DNA from: Acinetobacter larvae
GTDB taxonomy: Bacteria > Pseudomonadota > Gammaproteobacteria > Pseudomonadales > Moraxellaceae
Direction of reading: 5' to 3'
DNA length: 64,000 nt
Assembly: GCF_001704115.1 (NCBI RefSeq)
Contig: NZ_CP016895.1
Span: 806,001-870,000 of the forward strand
The position numbers and the translations under genes were made by a program. This document shows, one piece after another, positions 19,302 to 28,457 of the stretch; positions within the stretch are counted from its first letter, which is position 1, and every line of letters starts with the position of its first letter. The notes beneath the pieces were generated by a model. The model was given only the letters and a program-made list of their open reading frames with translations, was not told where the DNA came from and made no database searches.

Positions 19302-21104
19302 ATGAATACAGCCGAAAAGCTGCAACAACTCCGCGATCTAATGCGGCAACATCATATCGATGCTTATATTATTATGAGTGCAGATCCACACATGTCTGAG
19401 TATTTACCAGAATATTGGAAATCGCGGCAATGGCTGAGTGGCTTTGATGGTTCTGTTGGAACCTTGGTGGTTTGTCAGGATTTTGCGGGTTTATGGGTAG
19501 ATGGTCGTTATTGGCTACAAGCGGAAAAACAATTACAAGGTAGTGGTTTTCAATTACAAAAATTGAGTCATGATGCAAAAACGACGCATACCGCTTGGTT
19601 GGCACAGCATTTAGAATCTGGTGCACGGATAGCGGTAGATGGGCAAAGTATTTCGATTCAGCATTATCAAGCCTTAGAACAAGTCGCTCAAGAAAAGTCT
19701 GCTGAAATTTGCCATGAGCTCGATTTAATTGCAGAGATTTGGGAGGATCGCCCAGCATTACCGGTAAAACCGGTACGTTTAACTGCACCGGGGCTTGATG
19801 CCTGTAGCCGTTCAGAAAAAATTGCACAAATTCGCGCAGCATTGGTTGAACATAAAGTCGAAGCACATTTTATTTCGGCTGTTGATGATATTGCTTGGAT
19901 ATTAAATTGTCGGGGGCAGGATGTTGAATATAATCCAATTTTTTTGGCTCATTTATTGATTACAACATCAATAGTAGTGTTATTTATCGATCGTGCCAAG
20001 CTAAGTGATGCGGTTGAAAGCGCATTAAGCTTAGATCATATTGAGATTGTCGATTATCAACACAGTGCTGCGTATTTGGCGACGCTTGAACACAGCACAA
20101 TATTACTCGATCCAGCCAAAGTGTCTCTGCTGCATTATCGTGCATTAGCCAATCGCTGTCAGATTAAATTTGACTTAAATCCTAGTACATTATTGAAAGC
20201 GCAAAAAGCCGCAACGGAGATCGCACATATTCGTCACGCCATGTTAAAAGATGGTATTGCACTATGTCAGTTTTTTAGTTGGCTAGACCAGGTCTTAGCG
20301 CAGCAACAAGCGCTAACAGAGCTTGATATCGATCGTGAAATAACTGCATATCGCGCCAAACAAGATGGATTTATTGGGCTGAGTTTTGCCACCATAGCAG
20401 GTTTTAATGCCAATGGCGCGTTGCCACATTATCGCGCCACTCAACAACATCATGCGCATATACAAGGCAATGGTTTGTTATTAATTGACTCAGGTGCGCA
20501 GTATTTAGATGGAACGACCGATATTACCCGTGTTGTGCCTGTTGGTATACCAACATCAGAGCAGTGCCGTGATTATACCTTGGTACTCAAAGCACATATT
20601 GCTTTGGCGCGTGCTGTATTTCCTGAAGCTTTGGCCGCACCATTATTGGATGCAATCTGCAGGCAGGCATTATGGCAGCATGGCTTAGATTATCGTCATG
20701 GTACTGGGCATGGCGTTGGATATGCATTAAATGTGCATGAAGGACCGCAGGTGCTGTCTTATTCTGCGCCAATCACAGCTTATTCGGGTTTACGTCCGGG
20801 TATGATTGTGTCGAATGAACCGGGTTTATATCACAGTGGTCAATACGGCATTCGAATTGAAAATTTAGTTGTCAATCAGATTAAAGCCTTTGCTGAACAG
20901 CAATATGGAACATTTTTATGCTTTGAAACCTTGACTTTATGTCCGATTCATCAAGCACCTATAGTGGTTGAGCTGTTAAGTCAGGATGATATTCAATGGT
21001 TAAATGATTATCACCGCAAAGTACGTCAGCAATTGGCACCACATCTTGATGGAGCTGCCCTCGCTTGGTTAATACAGCAAACTCAGGACATTGCTATGAT
21101 ATAA
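19302..21104 (+). CDS. pepP: Aminopeptidase P family protein (M24, Xaa-Pro aminopeptidase)
   Basis: This 600-residue cytoplasmic enzyme is of the long, three-domain aminopeptidase P type, which removes N-terminal residues before proline. Two creatinase-like N-terminal domains precede the pita-bread catalytic domain. The five di-metal ligands are visible: Asp in LIDSGAQYLDGTTDITR (two), His in GTGHGVGYALNVHEGP, Glu in SNEPGLY and Glu in GIRIENLV. It starts after an AGAAGG ribosome-binding site. It follows a peptide transporter gene, which fits a shared role in peptide use, but a 300-base gap and a hairpin separate them. The symbol is by family and may not denote orthology. Confidence 0.87.
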   Translation: MNTAEKLQQLRDLMRQHHIDAYIIMSADPHMSEYLPEYWKSRQWLSGFDGSVGTLVVCQDFAGLWVDGRYWLQAEKQLQGSGFQLQKLSHDAKTTHTAWLAQHLESGARIAVDGQSISIQHYQALEQVAQEKSAEICHELDLIAEIWEDRPALPVKPVRLTAPGLDACSRSEKIAQIRAALVEHKVEAHFISAVDDIAWILNCRGQDVEYNPIFLAHLLITTSIVVLFIDRAKLSDAVESALSLDHIEIVDYQHSAAYLATLEHSTILLDPAKVSLLHYRALANRCQIKFDLNPSTLLKAQKAATEIAHIRHAMLKDGIALCQFFSWLDQVLAQQQALTELDIDREITAYRAKQDGFIGLSFATIAGFNANGALPHYRATQQHHAHIQGNGLLLIDSGAQYLDGTTDITRVVPVGIPTSEQCRDYTLVLKAHIALARAVFPEALAAPLLDAICRQALWQHGLDYRHGTGHGVGYALNVHEGPQVLSYSAPITAYSGLRPGMIVSNEPGLYHSGQYGIRIENLVVNQIKAFAEQQYGTFLCFETLTLCPIHQAPIVVELLSQDDIQWLNDYHRKVRQQLAPHLDGAALAWLIQQTQDIAMI

Positions 21105-21114
21105 AGCACAGACT

Positions 21115-21146
21115 AAAACGCAGCTTGATTGGGCAAGCTGCGTTAG
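21115..21146. terminator. Terminator between convergent aminopeptidase and dadA genes
   Basis: AACGCAGCTTG (21117-21127) and CAAGCTGCGTT (21134-21144) pair perfectly over 11 bases around ATTGGG. On the minus strand TTTTAG follows; on the plus strand the T-run is weak. It serves chiefly dadA. Confidence 0.6.
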
Positions 21147-21187
21147 AGGGAGAAACTGTGCTGTTATCCAGCAATATATTGATATTG

Positions 21188-22447
21188 CTAAGCGCTTTGG
21201 CGATAACGGTCTACAGCTAAACCTTCGGTATCGATATCAGGCTTTTGTTGTAATACAAGATCACTAATTAACTTACCAGAACCACAAGACATGGTCCAAC
21301 CTAAAGTACCATGTCCGGTATTGAGGAATAAATTTGGGAAGGAGGTTGCGCCAATAATCGGTGTACTATCAGGTGTCATTGGACGTAAGCCGGTCCAGAA
21401 ACTGGCTTGAGCTAGATCACCACCAGGGAACAATTCTGTGGTGACTTTTTCCAAAGTTGCTCGACGTTGTTCTTTAAGATTAAGATTAAAGCCCATTAAT
21501 TCTGCCATTCCGCCCACACGGATACGGTCATCAAAACGGGTAATCGCAATTTTATAGGTTTCATCTAATACCGTTGATTGTGGTGCAAAGTTTTCATCTA
21601 CGATCGGAATGGTTAACGAATAACCTTTGACTGGATAAACAGGCAGATTTAGATTTAACGGTTTTAAGAAGTCACGTGAGTAACTACCAAAAGCAACAAT
21701 ATAGCGGTCTGCTGTTAACACTTCATGATTGACTCGAACACCAGTAATTTTGCCAGCTTCAATGATGAATTGTTCTACATTTTGATTATATTTAAATTCA
21801 ACACCTAGATCGGCAGCCATTTTTGCTAATGCATTGGTAAATAAGAAACAGTCACCTGTTTCATCATTGGGTAGATGTAACCCCCCAACCAATAAATCTT
21901 GTGCATTGGCAAGTGCTGGTTCAACTTGGCTGAGTTGCTTTGCGTCTAATAGCGTATGGTCGACGCCACATTCACGTAACACTTCAATATCACGTTGCAC
22001 AGCATCAAGTTGTGCTTGGTTACGGAAGACTTGTAAGGTTCCTTTAGAGCGTGATTCATATTGAATATTTGTTTTTTCTCGTAATTCTCGTAGACAATCA
22101 CGGCTGTATTCGGCAACACGTGTCATACGCTCTTTATTAATGGCATAATGCTGTGCATCACAGTTTTTAAGCATCTGCGCCATCCATTGCAATTGCCACA
22201 AACTGCCATCCATATTAATGGCTAAAGGTGCATGTTTTTGGAACATCCATTTAATGGCTTTGAATGGAATACCAGGGGCAGCCCAAGGTGTAGAATATCC
22301 AGGCGAAATTTGTCCAGCATTACCAAAACTGGTTTCCATGGCTGGACCAGGTTGGCGATCAAGTACAGTCACTTTTGCACCTTGAAGTGCCAAATAATAG
22401 GCGCTGGTTACGCCAATCACACCACTACCTAATATCATCACGTGCAT
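21188..22447 (-). CDS. dadA: D-amino acid dehydrogenase
   Basis: DadA oxidises D-amino acids, mainly D-alanine, to keto acids at the inner membrane using FAD and passes electrons to the respiratory chain. The 419-residue protein opens with the FAD dinucleotide motif ([29 protein letters not shown], with GxGxxG) and shows family motifs [20 protein letters not shown] and, near the C-terminus, [17 protein letters not shown] and [13 protein letters not shown]. Length is typical. It diverges from an Lrp-type regulator, the same layout as the dad genes of pseudomonads. No alanine racemase gene is adjacent. Confidence 0.95.
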   Translation of the reverse strand: MHVMILGSGVIGVTSAYYLALQGAKVTVLDRQPGPAMETSFGNAGQISPGYSTPWAAPGIPFKAIKWMFQKHAPLAINMDGSLWQLQWMAQMLKNCDAQHYAINKERMTRVAEYSRDCLRELREKTNIQYESRSKGTLQVFRNQAQLDAVQRDIEVLRECGVDHTLLDAKQLSQVEPALANAQDLLVGGLHLPNDETGDCFLFTNALAKMAADLGVEFKYNQNVEQFIIEAGKITGVRVNHEVLTADRYIVAFGSYSRDFLKPLNLNLPVYPVKGYSLTIPIVDENFAPQSTVLDETYKIAITRFDDRIRVGGMAELMGFNLNLKEQRRATLEKVTTELFPGGDLAQASFWTGLRPMTPDSTPIIGATSFPNLFLNTGHGTLGWTMSCGSGKLISDLVLQQKPDIDTEGLAVDRYRQSA

Positions 22448-22584
22448 TAGAAATAATCCCTTGCGTCATCGCTATTTTTCACTAGTATATTGTGCTATCT
22501 ATAGTGTTATTAACTAAAAAACTGAAAAATAATAGGGTATCTCGTGTTTTTTTCAGGTTAAGTGTTAAAAAAAAGGAAATCTTC

Positions 22585-23049
22585 ATGCGGAAGCTTGATC
22601 GGATTGATTGCATGATTTTAGACATCTTGCAAAATCATGGACGTATTGCAATGAGTGAGTTGGCTGCACGGGTCAATTTGTCAACGACACCTTGTTCTGA
22701 ACGGGTGAAACGGCTTGAGCGCGAAGGGGTGATCACGGGCTATCATGCACGTTTAAACCCCAATTTTGTTGATCGTAATTTATTGGTTTTTTTAGAAATA
22801 AAACTATCAGCCAAGTCAGGAGAGGTGTTTGATCAGGTTGCTAAAAGCTTAAGTGAAATACCCGAAGTATTGGAATGCCATTTAATTTCTGGTGAGTTTG
22901 ATTATTTACTCAAAGCCAGACTCAAAGAAATGGCAGCGTATCGGCGTTTATTGGGGGATATTTTAAAGAAACTGCCTGCCTCGGCATCTTCACACAGTTA
23001 TGTGGTGATGGAGGAGGTTAAGGAAAGTTGGTATTTAAAAGTGGATTAA
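22585..23049 (+). CDS. Lrp/AsnC family transcriptional regulator, probable regulator of dadA
   Basis: The 154-residue protein has an N-terminal winged helix-turn-helix (DRIDCMILDILQNHGRIAMSELAARVNLS) and a C-terminal RAM ligand domain (LLVFLEIKL, VLECHLISGEFDYLLKARL). ATG 22585 is clearly the start: AAAAAAAGGAAA precedes it and the residues before it do not belong to the family. Its divergence from dadA, with 137 bases between starts, suggests it senses an amino acid such as alanine and controls dadA. Members form octamers that wrap DNA. Confidence 0.9.
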   Translation: MRKLDRIDCMILDILQNHGRIAMSELAARVNLSTTPCSERVKRLEREGVITGYHARLNPNFVDRNLLVFLEIKLSAKSGEVFDQVAKSLSEIPEVLECHLISGEFDYLLKARLKEMAAYRRLLGDILKKLPASASSHSYVVMEEVKESWYLKVD

Positions 23050-23369
23050 CGCGTCTATGGCTGCATGACTGAGCCGCCTGTGTGTTGATTGAGTTAAATC
23101 AATAATTTACATCAGTAATATTTATTTACTTGAATACAAAACAAGCTTGGGCATTTATGGCAAGCTCTACATCTCTTCTGTAAAAGCTAACAGAATGCCA
23201 CAAGGACGCAAGCTATATTAATGAGGTTGCGTTGATACTTTCTTCATTTTTCTCATGAGATTGTGGTGGCTAGGGGCTGCATCAATGGTCACCAAGCGAC
23301 CAATCTAAACAGATATCTCAGGGTAGCGGCTTATCCGTATTGCATAATAAAATTAGGTTAATTATAAAA

Positions 23370-24695
23370 ATGAAATATTCGTTGTATGGTAAATATTGCT
23401 TTGGCATCTTTTGTACTGTGAGCATATTGTTGAGCACATCATGTGGCAGCACTGAAAAGATCATCAATAAAATTAAAAAACCTAAGCCCGCAAATTTGAG
23501 TCAGGTCATTCATATACTGAAACGGGGGCAGTGGGACGCTTTTAATTACAGCGAGTTAAATCGTTTAATTGCCACATATGGCAAGGATCAAGCGCATTAT
23601 AGTGCTGAACAGCGACCCTATGTGGTGATGGATGTCAATCAGAGCCTTCTTTCATTGGATATTGCTGATATTATTTTTGCCTATCAATTAGAACAATTAA
23701 GGTTTAATCATAGACCCGAACAGCTTGCACAAGCATTGCGTCAAGATATTGCGATCAGTAATTTTTCACAACAGTTTAATAATCAAAATGGTCAAGCAAC
23801 CAATATTGAGGTCTTGGTACATGATATTGTAGAAAGTTATCAATGGATTTATCAACAATACCAAGGCTTTCAAGGTCAGCAAAGTTTAGCGCAAATTAAA
23901 CTAAATCCACATTACGAAAATTTTATCAGCAAAATGCGCTTTCTATATGCTGCAATCGCAGACCGTGATGGAGAACAAATCGCTTTATTATGGCGCATCA
24001 ATTTACTCTATGGTTTTCATCAGGATGATATCGATGAAATACTCAAGCAGGCAATGCAATGGCAAAAATCTGCAGCAATTGAACAGTTGACGTGGACATC
24101 ACCAGCATCGTTAAGTGGTCAGACTGGGCGTGTGACTATCCGCTGGCACAATGGTTTAAGGGTGTTTGCAGAGATGCGTGATTTGATTCAGAGTTTGCAA
24201 GCCCATGGTTTTGATGTTTATATCTGCGATAGTGTGCCAATTGATATTTTAAAAGCGTTATTGAGCAATCCAGAGTTTGGTTTCAATATACCCGAGTCTA
24301 ATTTGATTGGGATAGAACCACGTAGAGACCAACAACAGCGTATTATGTTGCAGTCTTTGCATCATGCCAATCTTCCTTATGGTAAAGCAAAAAGCCAGTT
24401 TATACAGAAAATATTAATCGCACGTTATGGCTATAGCCCAATCTTGATGGTTGGTAATGGTTTAAAGGATCAGGATCTATTAACAGATTTTCCAGATACA
24501 CAGAAAATCTTGTTGATCAATTGGTTAAGAGATCCCAATAGCGCAATTGGGCGTATGGCACAACTGGCTTTTGCGCAATATGGTCAAGAAAATGGACGCT
24601 ATTTATTACAAGGACTCGATGCCAATGTCGGTGCTTTTATTGCTTCGCCCAAAAGCATTCGTTATGGGCAAAGTACCAGACAGGCTTTTCAATAA
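23370..24695 (+). CDS. Exported HAD-superfamily protein with altered active site
   Basis: The 441-residue protein has an N-terminal export signal (FGIFCTVSILLSTSC); Cys25 could be lipidated but the lipobox is imperfect. It resembles phosphorylcholine-phosphatase-type HAD enzymes: motif I VVMDVNQSLL (residues 85-94), motif II near VYICDSVPIDILKALL, and motif IV LMVGNGLKDQDLL. In motif I the usual second Asp (DxD) is Asn90, and in motif IV the usual Gly-Asp is Gly-Asn. The nucleophile Asp88 remains. The enzyme may have changed chemistry or lost activity. ATG 23370 is preferred over a TTG at 23340. It is convergent with the transporter operon that follows. Confidence 0.65.
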   Translation: MKYSLYGKYCFGIFCTVSILLSTSCGSTEKIINKIKKPKPANLSQVIHILKRGQWDAFNYSELNRLIATYGKDQAHYSAEQRPYVVMDVNQSLLSLDIADIIFAYQLEQLRFNHRPEQLAQALRQDIAISNFSQQFNNQNGQATNIEVLVHDIVESYQWIYQQYQGFQGQQSLAQIKLNPHYENFISKMRFLYAAIADRDGEQIALLWRINLLYGFHQDDIDEILKQAMQWQKSAAIEQLTWTSPASLSGQTGRVTIRWHNGLRVFAEMRDLIQSLQAHGFDVYICDSVPIDILKALLSNPEFGFNIPESNLIGIEPRRDQQQRIMLQSLHHANLPYGKAKSQFIQKILIARYGYSPILMVGNGLKDQDLLTDFPDTQKILLINWLRDPNSAIGRMAQLAFAQYGQENGRYLLQGLDANVGAFIASPKSIRYGQSTRQAFQ

Positions 24696-24703
24696 TTGAC
24701 GCA

Positions 24704-25123
24704 TTAGCTGGATGGTGATGTGCTTTGTGTTCTTTCATCTGATTCTGTTGGTGTCGTAGCATCCTCATCGCGCGCTAGCATAATAACACCCAATATAATA
24801 AACGCAGCACCGAGCATTTTTGCCAAGGTCATGGGTTCATTAAACAGCCAAATCGATAAAATACTAATACTGACTAATTCTAAATGTGAAGCTGCAAAGG
24901 CTGGACCAATTGGAGCATGTTTAAGTAAAGTCATCCATGTAAAAAAAGCACCAATATATCCAAAAAAAGCCCCATAAATCCAAGGGTGGCTAAATACGCG
25001 TAGTAACCAATCGAGGTCAAAGGTAATCGGCATGGCATGTATGGAAGCCATTTTAAAGCTAATTTGTGTCAGTGTGTCGAATGACATTAAAATCAAAAAG
25101 CCAATAATATAAAAGTATCTCAT
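24704..25123 (-). CDS. Half-size EamA/SMR-like transporter subunit B
   Basis: At 139 residues with four hydrophobic segments, this is half the size of a normal DMT (EamA) transporter and like the paired SMR or ArnE/ArnF subunits. Seen: a first helix with the DTLTQISFK motif, then LLKHAPIGPAFAASHLELVSI and a last helix LGAAFIILGVIMLA. It overlaps the upstream partner by 4 bases (ATGA), so the two are made together and probably act as a heterodimer. The soluble tail is rich in Ser, Thr and Glu. It is the last gene of a four-gene leftward operon. The exported substrate is unknown. Confidence 0.7.
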   Translation of the reverse strand: MRYFYIIGFLILMSFDTLTQISFKMASIHAMPITFDLDWLLRVFSHPWIYGAFFGYIGAFFTWMTLLKHAPIGPAFAASHLELVSISILSIWLFNEPMTLAKMLGAAFIILGVIMLARDEDATTPTESDERTQSTSPSS

Positions 25124-25482
25124 GCGCTTCCTATGCCAACAATTGCCACACCGATAGAAATAAAAATAACACCAAGCAAACGATTACGCGTTAATTTTTC
25201 TTTAAAGAATAAACGTCCAGCCAGTAGGATCACCACGATATTAATACTGCCTAACATTACGCCATCAGATAGGGGCACTAATGATAAAAAAGCTAACCAA
25301 ATTACAAACTCAAAAATATAACAAACGATTCCCGCCCATAACCAAGGTCTGGAAAAGAGTTTACGCCAGTAAGTTAGACCGGGATGATCTTGGTTTTCGG
25401 CGGCCGCTGCTTTAAAAGCCAGCTGACCAAAAGTATCAACAGCGATGGTCAAAAACCAGACTGCTATGACAACTGGGCTCAT
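25120..25482 (-). CDS. Half-size EamA/SMR-like transporter subunit A
   Basis: This 120-residue, four-helix protein is the partner of the next gene. The first helix has VDTFGQLAFKAA, parallel to DTLTQISFK in its partner, and later segments LVPLSDGVMLGSINIVVILLAGRLFFKE and LLGVIFISIGVAIV are typical of DMT proteins. Start and stop overlap both neighbours by 4 bases (ATGA), a sign of translational coupling with the hydrolase before it and subunit B after it. Paired short DMT proteins usually move small polar or lipid-linked molecules across the inner membrane. Confidence 0.7.
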   Translation of the reverse strand: MSPVVIAVWFLTIAVDTFGQLAFKAAAAENQDHPGLTYWRKLFSRPWLWAGIVCYIFEFVIWLAFLSLVPLSDGVMLGSINIVVILLAGRLFFKEKLTRNRLLGVIFISIGVAIVGIGSA

Positions 25483-26339
25483 TCGGTAGGATTCTCTGCT
25501 AGAACATCATGTTGCTGTGGTGATGGTATGGAATGGGCATAACGTTGAATAAAGTCTAAGCTTTCTTGAATGACTTGTTTACGGTCATTATCAATCGTTA
25601 CCATATGGTAGCTATTGTAGAGCCAAACCAGTTTCTTCGGTCCTTGTACATGATTGAAGATGATTTGACTATTTTTACGTGCAGCGATGTCATCATGATA
25701 GGCATGTAGGCATAAAGTGGGTGCAGTAATTTTATATAAATTATTTTTGACGTATTTGGCTAAACGTTGCAATTGATAAACTGAACGCCAAGGATTCCCC
25801 GGTAGTCCGGCCTCAGCACTATCTTCATGATGCATCGCATGTACAATACGCGCACGTAAGTTTTCATTTTTTATGCCATAAGGTTCTGCTTCATCAAATG
25901 TTCGGTTGGAGAAAAGCTTTAAATAATGGATCGGTGGCAGTAAAAGTGGTCCAAGATATTTTGACCATGTGGGAATGCTCCAGCCATCATATTGAAAAGT
26001 AGGGCTATAGCAAATAACACCGGCAACCTTATGTTGGCTGGCATAGGCCAAAGCCAATAGGGCACCCATCGACAATCCTACAATAAAAACCTCATCAACG
26101 TGTTGTTTTAACTGTGCAACACCATGTTGTACGCTGGCATACCAATCTTGCCATTGGGTTTTGACTAAATCTTGTACCGTGCCACAATGCCCTGCAAGTT
26201 GCACACCATATACACTATATCCAGCTTGATGGAAATTACGTGCTACACCGCGCATTTCATTGGGCGTGCCGGTTAAACCATGGATGAGTAAAATACCTGT
26301 GCGGCAACCTGGTAGGAAAAAGGCGTGCTCATTATTCAT
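25479..26339 (-). CDS. Alpha/beta hydrolase, carboxylesterase/acylglycerol-lipase type
   Basis: The 286-residue cytoplasmic protein has the alpha/beta hydrolase fold: oxyanion-hole segment ILLIHGLTGTPNEMR, nucleophile elbow IVGLSMGALLALAY (GxSxG, Ser), Asp near LCLHAYHDDIAARKN and His in YNSYHMVTIDNDR. It resembles Est30-like carboxylesterases and monoacylglycerol lipases. It overlaps the HAD phosphatase gene upstream and the transporter gene downstream by 4 bases each. In this setting it may release or trim an ester or thioester intermediate; that is inference. Confidence 0.8.
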   Translation of the reverse strand: MNNEHAFFLPGCRTGILLIHGLTGTPNEMRGVARNFHQAGYSVYGVQLAGHCGTVQDLVKTQWQDWYASVQHGVAQLKQHVDEVFIVGLSMGALLALAYASQHKVAGVICYSPTFQYDGWSIPTWSKYLGPLLLPPIHYLKLFSNRTFDEAEPYGIKNENLRARIVHAMHHEDSAEAGLPGNPWRSVYQLQRLAKYVKNNLYKITAPTLCLHAYHDDIAARKNSQIIFNHVQGPKKLVWLYNSYHMVTIDNDRKQVIQESLDFIQRYAHSIPSPQQHDVLAENPTE

Positions 26340-27052
26340 GCGATGACCAGTCTTGAAGGAATTACAGATGCAGATTGATGTTGTATCAGTTGCGAAAGTG
26401 CGGGCATTAAATCAGAAAAATGCTCAAAAGCTAAATGTTGAATATTTTTATCTTGGCAATGCTGAATCAAGCTTTTTTTAGCAAAGACATAATCTGCTTG
26501 TTCGGCAATGCAAAAATCTGAACGACCATCACCTATTAAAAGTATGTTGTGGCTATTATTATTGTGGGTAAATTTACATTTACAGGTGCCGCTTTGTGCA
26601 AGGCAATGACTATTTTGATTAGGGAAATCAAGTTGCCATGTACGTTCAGTACGCTGACTTAATTGATTTGCTGTCACTGGAATATGAGACAGTTGATGCT
26701 TCTTTAAAATATAATGAATCGCCAAATCTAAACCATCACTGACGATACTTAGGCGAATACCTGCTTCAGCTGCACTTTGGGCAAAATCAATAAAACCAGC
26801 ATCGATATGAATTTGATCTAGACAGTGATGGAATTGTTGGACAGACATATCTAATAAAGCAACTTGTTGTTGCATACAGCTTTGTGAGCCGATTAAGCCT
26901 TGCTCCCATTGTTGTTCAATCTCGATCCAGCCATCTTTGCCATAACACGATAATAAATAGTCAGTAGTGTCTTTGAGGCTAATTGTGCCATCAAAATCAC
27001 AGATGATGTGACTAGGGAGATTCGGATTAAAGGTTTGGCAATAGAAGGGCAT
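26336..27052 (-). CDS. HAD-IB family phosphatase, MtnX/SerB-like
   Basis: The 238-residue protein has an intact HAD active site: ICDFDGTISLKDTTD (motif I, two Asp), LSIVSDGLD (motif II Ser) and LLIGDGRSDFCIAEQA (motif IV Gly-Asp and Asp). The small cap and overall order fit the MtnX/phosphoserine-phosphatase subgroup, which act on small phosphorylated metabolites. A Cys-rich stretch (SGTCKCKF) lies before motif IV and might bind metal. It is the first gene of the operon. No other methionine-salvage gene is nearby, so a role in that pathway is not supported. Confidence 0.78.
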   Translation of the reverse strand: MPFYCQTFNPNLPSHIICDFDGTISLKDTTDYLLSCYGKDGWIEIEQQWEQGLIGSQSCMQQQVALLDMSVQQFHHCLDQIHIDAGFIDFAQSAAEAGIRLSIVSDGLDLAIHYILKKHQLSHIPVTANQLSQRTERTWQLDFPNQNSHCLAQSGTCKCKFTHNNNSHNILLIGDGRSDFCIAEQADYVFAKKSLIQHCQDKNIQHLAFEHFSDLMPALSQLIQHQSASVIPSRLVIA

Positions 27053-27566
27053 TTACAATCTCACTGTACACAAATTTCAATATTTAAAAAGTCCGTAATA
27101 TTTCAAAAGAATAATACACAAATTATGACGCGAGAATTCTATAGAAGCAATTAAAAAAATCAAGATAGATTAATATAGTAGTTTAGTAATTGAGAGAGCG
27201 TGAAAATATTAAGCAGATCACTGCATATATATTGATAATAGTAATCAAGTATATTTTTAAAATTTTTGAATAAAAGTAAAAAAGCGATTCATTATGATGG
27301 TTTTACGGTATTTTTATTTTAAATTAATTATAAGATATTGTTTTTATTGAATTTAATGTTTTATTTTTAATGATGTTTTTAAATGTATCTAATCAGAAAT
27401 TAATTGTATTTTTATCTGGACAATGGAATACAAGACTTGGCTGTTAAGGGTTGATATTGTTATTTATTGTTAACTGCTCACTTTGAAATAAAGTATTTTA
27501 GTATTATTTGCAAACTTGTAGTTAATAGATATTTATTCTATTTAAAGTTCTTCTGAGTAATGTTTT
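27053..27566. other. AT-rich divergent promoter region
   Basis: About 510 bases between the leftward phosphatase operon and the rightward MipA-like gene. It is very AT-rich and shows no gene, no RNA and no long inverted repeat. Promoters for both sides must lie here, but the many AT runs prevent a reliable choice. Confidence 0.4.
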
Positions 27567-28337
27567 ATGACTAAGCCAAGTCTATTTTTTTTAGCACATA
27601 TCATCTTTTTAATGATGTCGTTGATGGTAGCCACGCTAAGTAGTCGTTGGGCTCATGCAGAACAACAAGAAAATACACTGACGGTAGGATTAAATACTTC
27701 AATAGATTATCAAGCCTATAAAGGAAAAACGGTCACCTATACCGTACTACCGATGATTTTCTTTGATAATGATTTGTTCTATGCCGAAGGTGACGAAGCT
27801 GGAATCTATTTAATCAATGATGAGAATAATGAATTGCGCCTGAATGCTTATTATGATGGCAATAGTTTTTCTCCACATGGTGAATTTCAGGGGGTAGATC
27901 GACGTGATTGGTCGGTCATGGCGGGTATGAGTTATCTGCATATTACGCCTTATGGTGGATTTAAATTACAAGCTGCGCAAGATACTTTAGGGCGCCATCG
28001 GGGGCAGGTATTCAGTGTGAGTTATTTGGCTGCATTTGAACAGCAGCCATGGCTTATTTATCCAGAGTTTGGTGTGCAGTGGGTGAGTAAGAAATATAAC
28101 CAATATTATTTTGCGGTAAATTCTCGCGAAGCGGCAGATGCCAAACTTCAACCTTATCAATTGGGGAGTAGTGTGCAGCCCTATGCAAGTTTGGTGATTG
28201 ATTATCGACTGAATAAACGCTGGGATATTTTTACCAACCTCAATATTAATTATCTTTCTGATAAGCAATATAACAGTCCAATGGTGAAATCGCGTTATGA
28301 CATCGAACAGAATATTGGACTAAATTATACTTTTTAA
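27567..28337 (+). CDS. MipA/OmpV family outer-membrane protein
   Basis: The 256-residue protein has a long signal sequence (LFFLAHIIFLMMSLMVATL to SRWAHA) and a beta barrel of the MipA/OmpV family: alternating amphipathic strands with VLPMIFFDNDLFYAEGDEAGIYL near the start, and a C-terminal strand IEQNIGLNYTF that ends in Phe as outer-membrane barrels do. Family members interact with murein hydrolase MltA or act as porin-like proteins, and are often induced by cationic compounds. It stands between the two enzyme operons and may give the product an outer-membrane route, which is inference. Confidence 0.82.
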   Translation: MTKPSLFFLAHIIFLMMSLMVATLSSRWAHAEQQENTLTVGLNTSIDYQAYKGKTVTYTVLPMIFFDNDLFYAEGDEAGIYLINDENNELRLNAYYDGNSFSPHGEFQGVDRRDWSVMAGMSYLHITPYGGFKLQAAQDTLGRHRGQVFSVSYLAAFEQQPWLIYPEFGVQWVSKKYNQYYFAVNSREAADAKLQPYQLGSSVQPYASLVIDYRLNKRWDIFTNLNINYLSDKQYNSPMVKSRYDIEQNIGLNYTF

Positions 28338-28457
28338 ATGATTTGCGAGTGAGTCGCTTTTAAGCGTTAGGCTTTGCTGTAATTGCAATACCTAAGCATA
28401 AGGATCGTGAGCAACAATACTTAATTGATAAATTTTATACGTGTAAAGGAAAATCTT

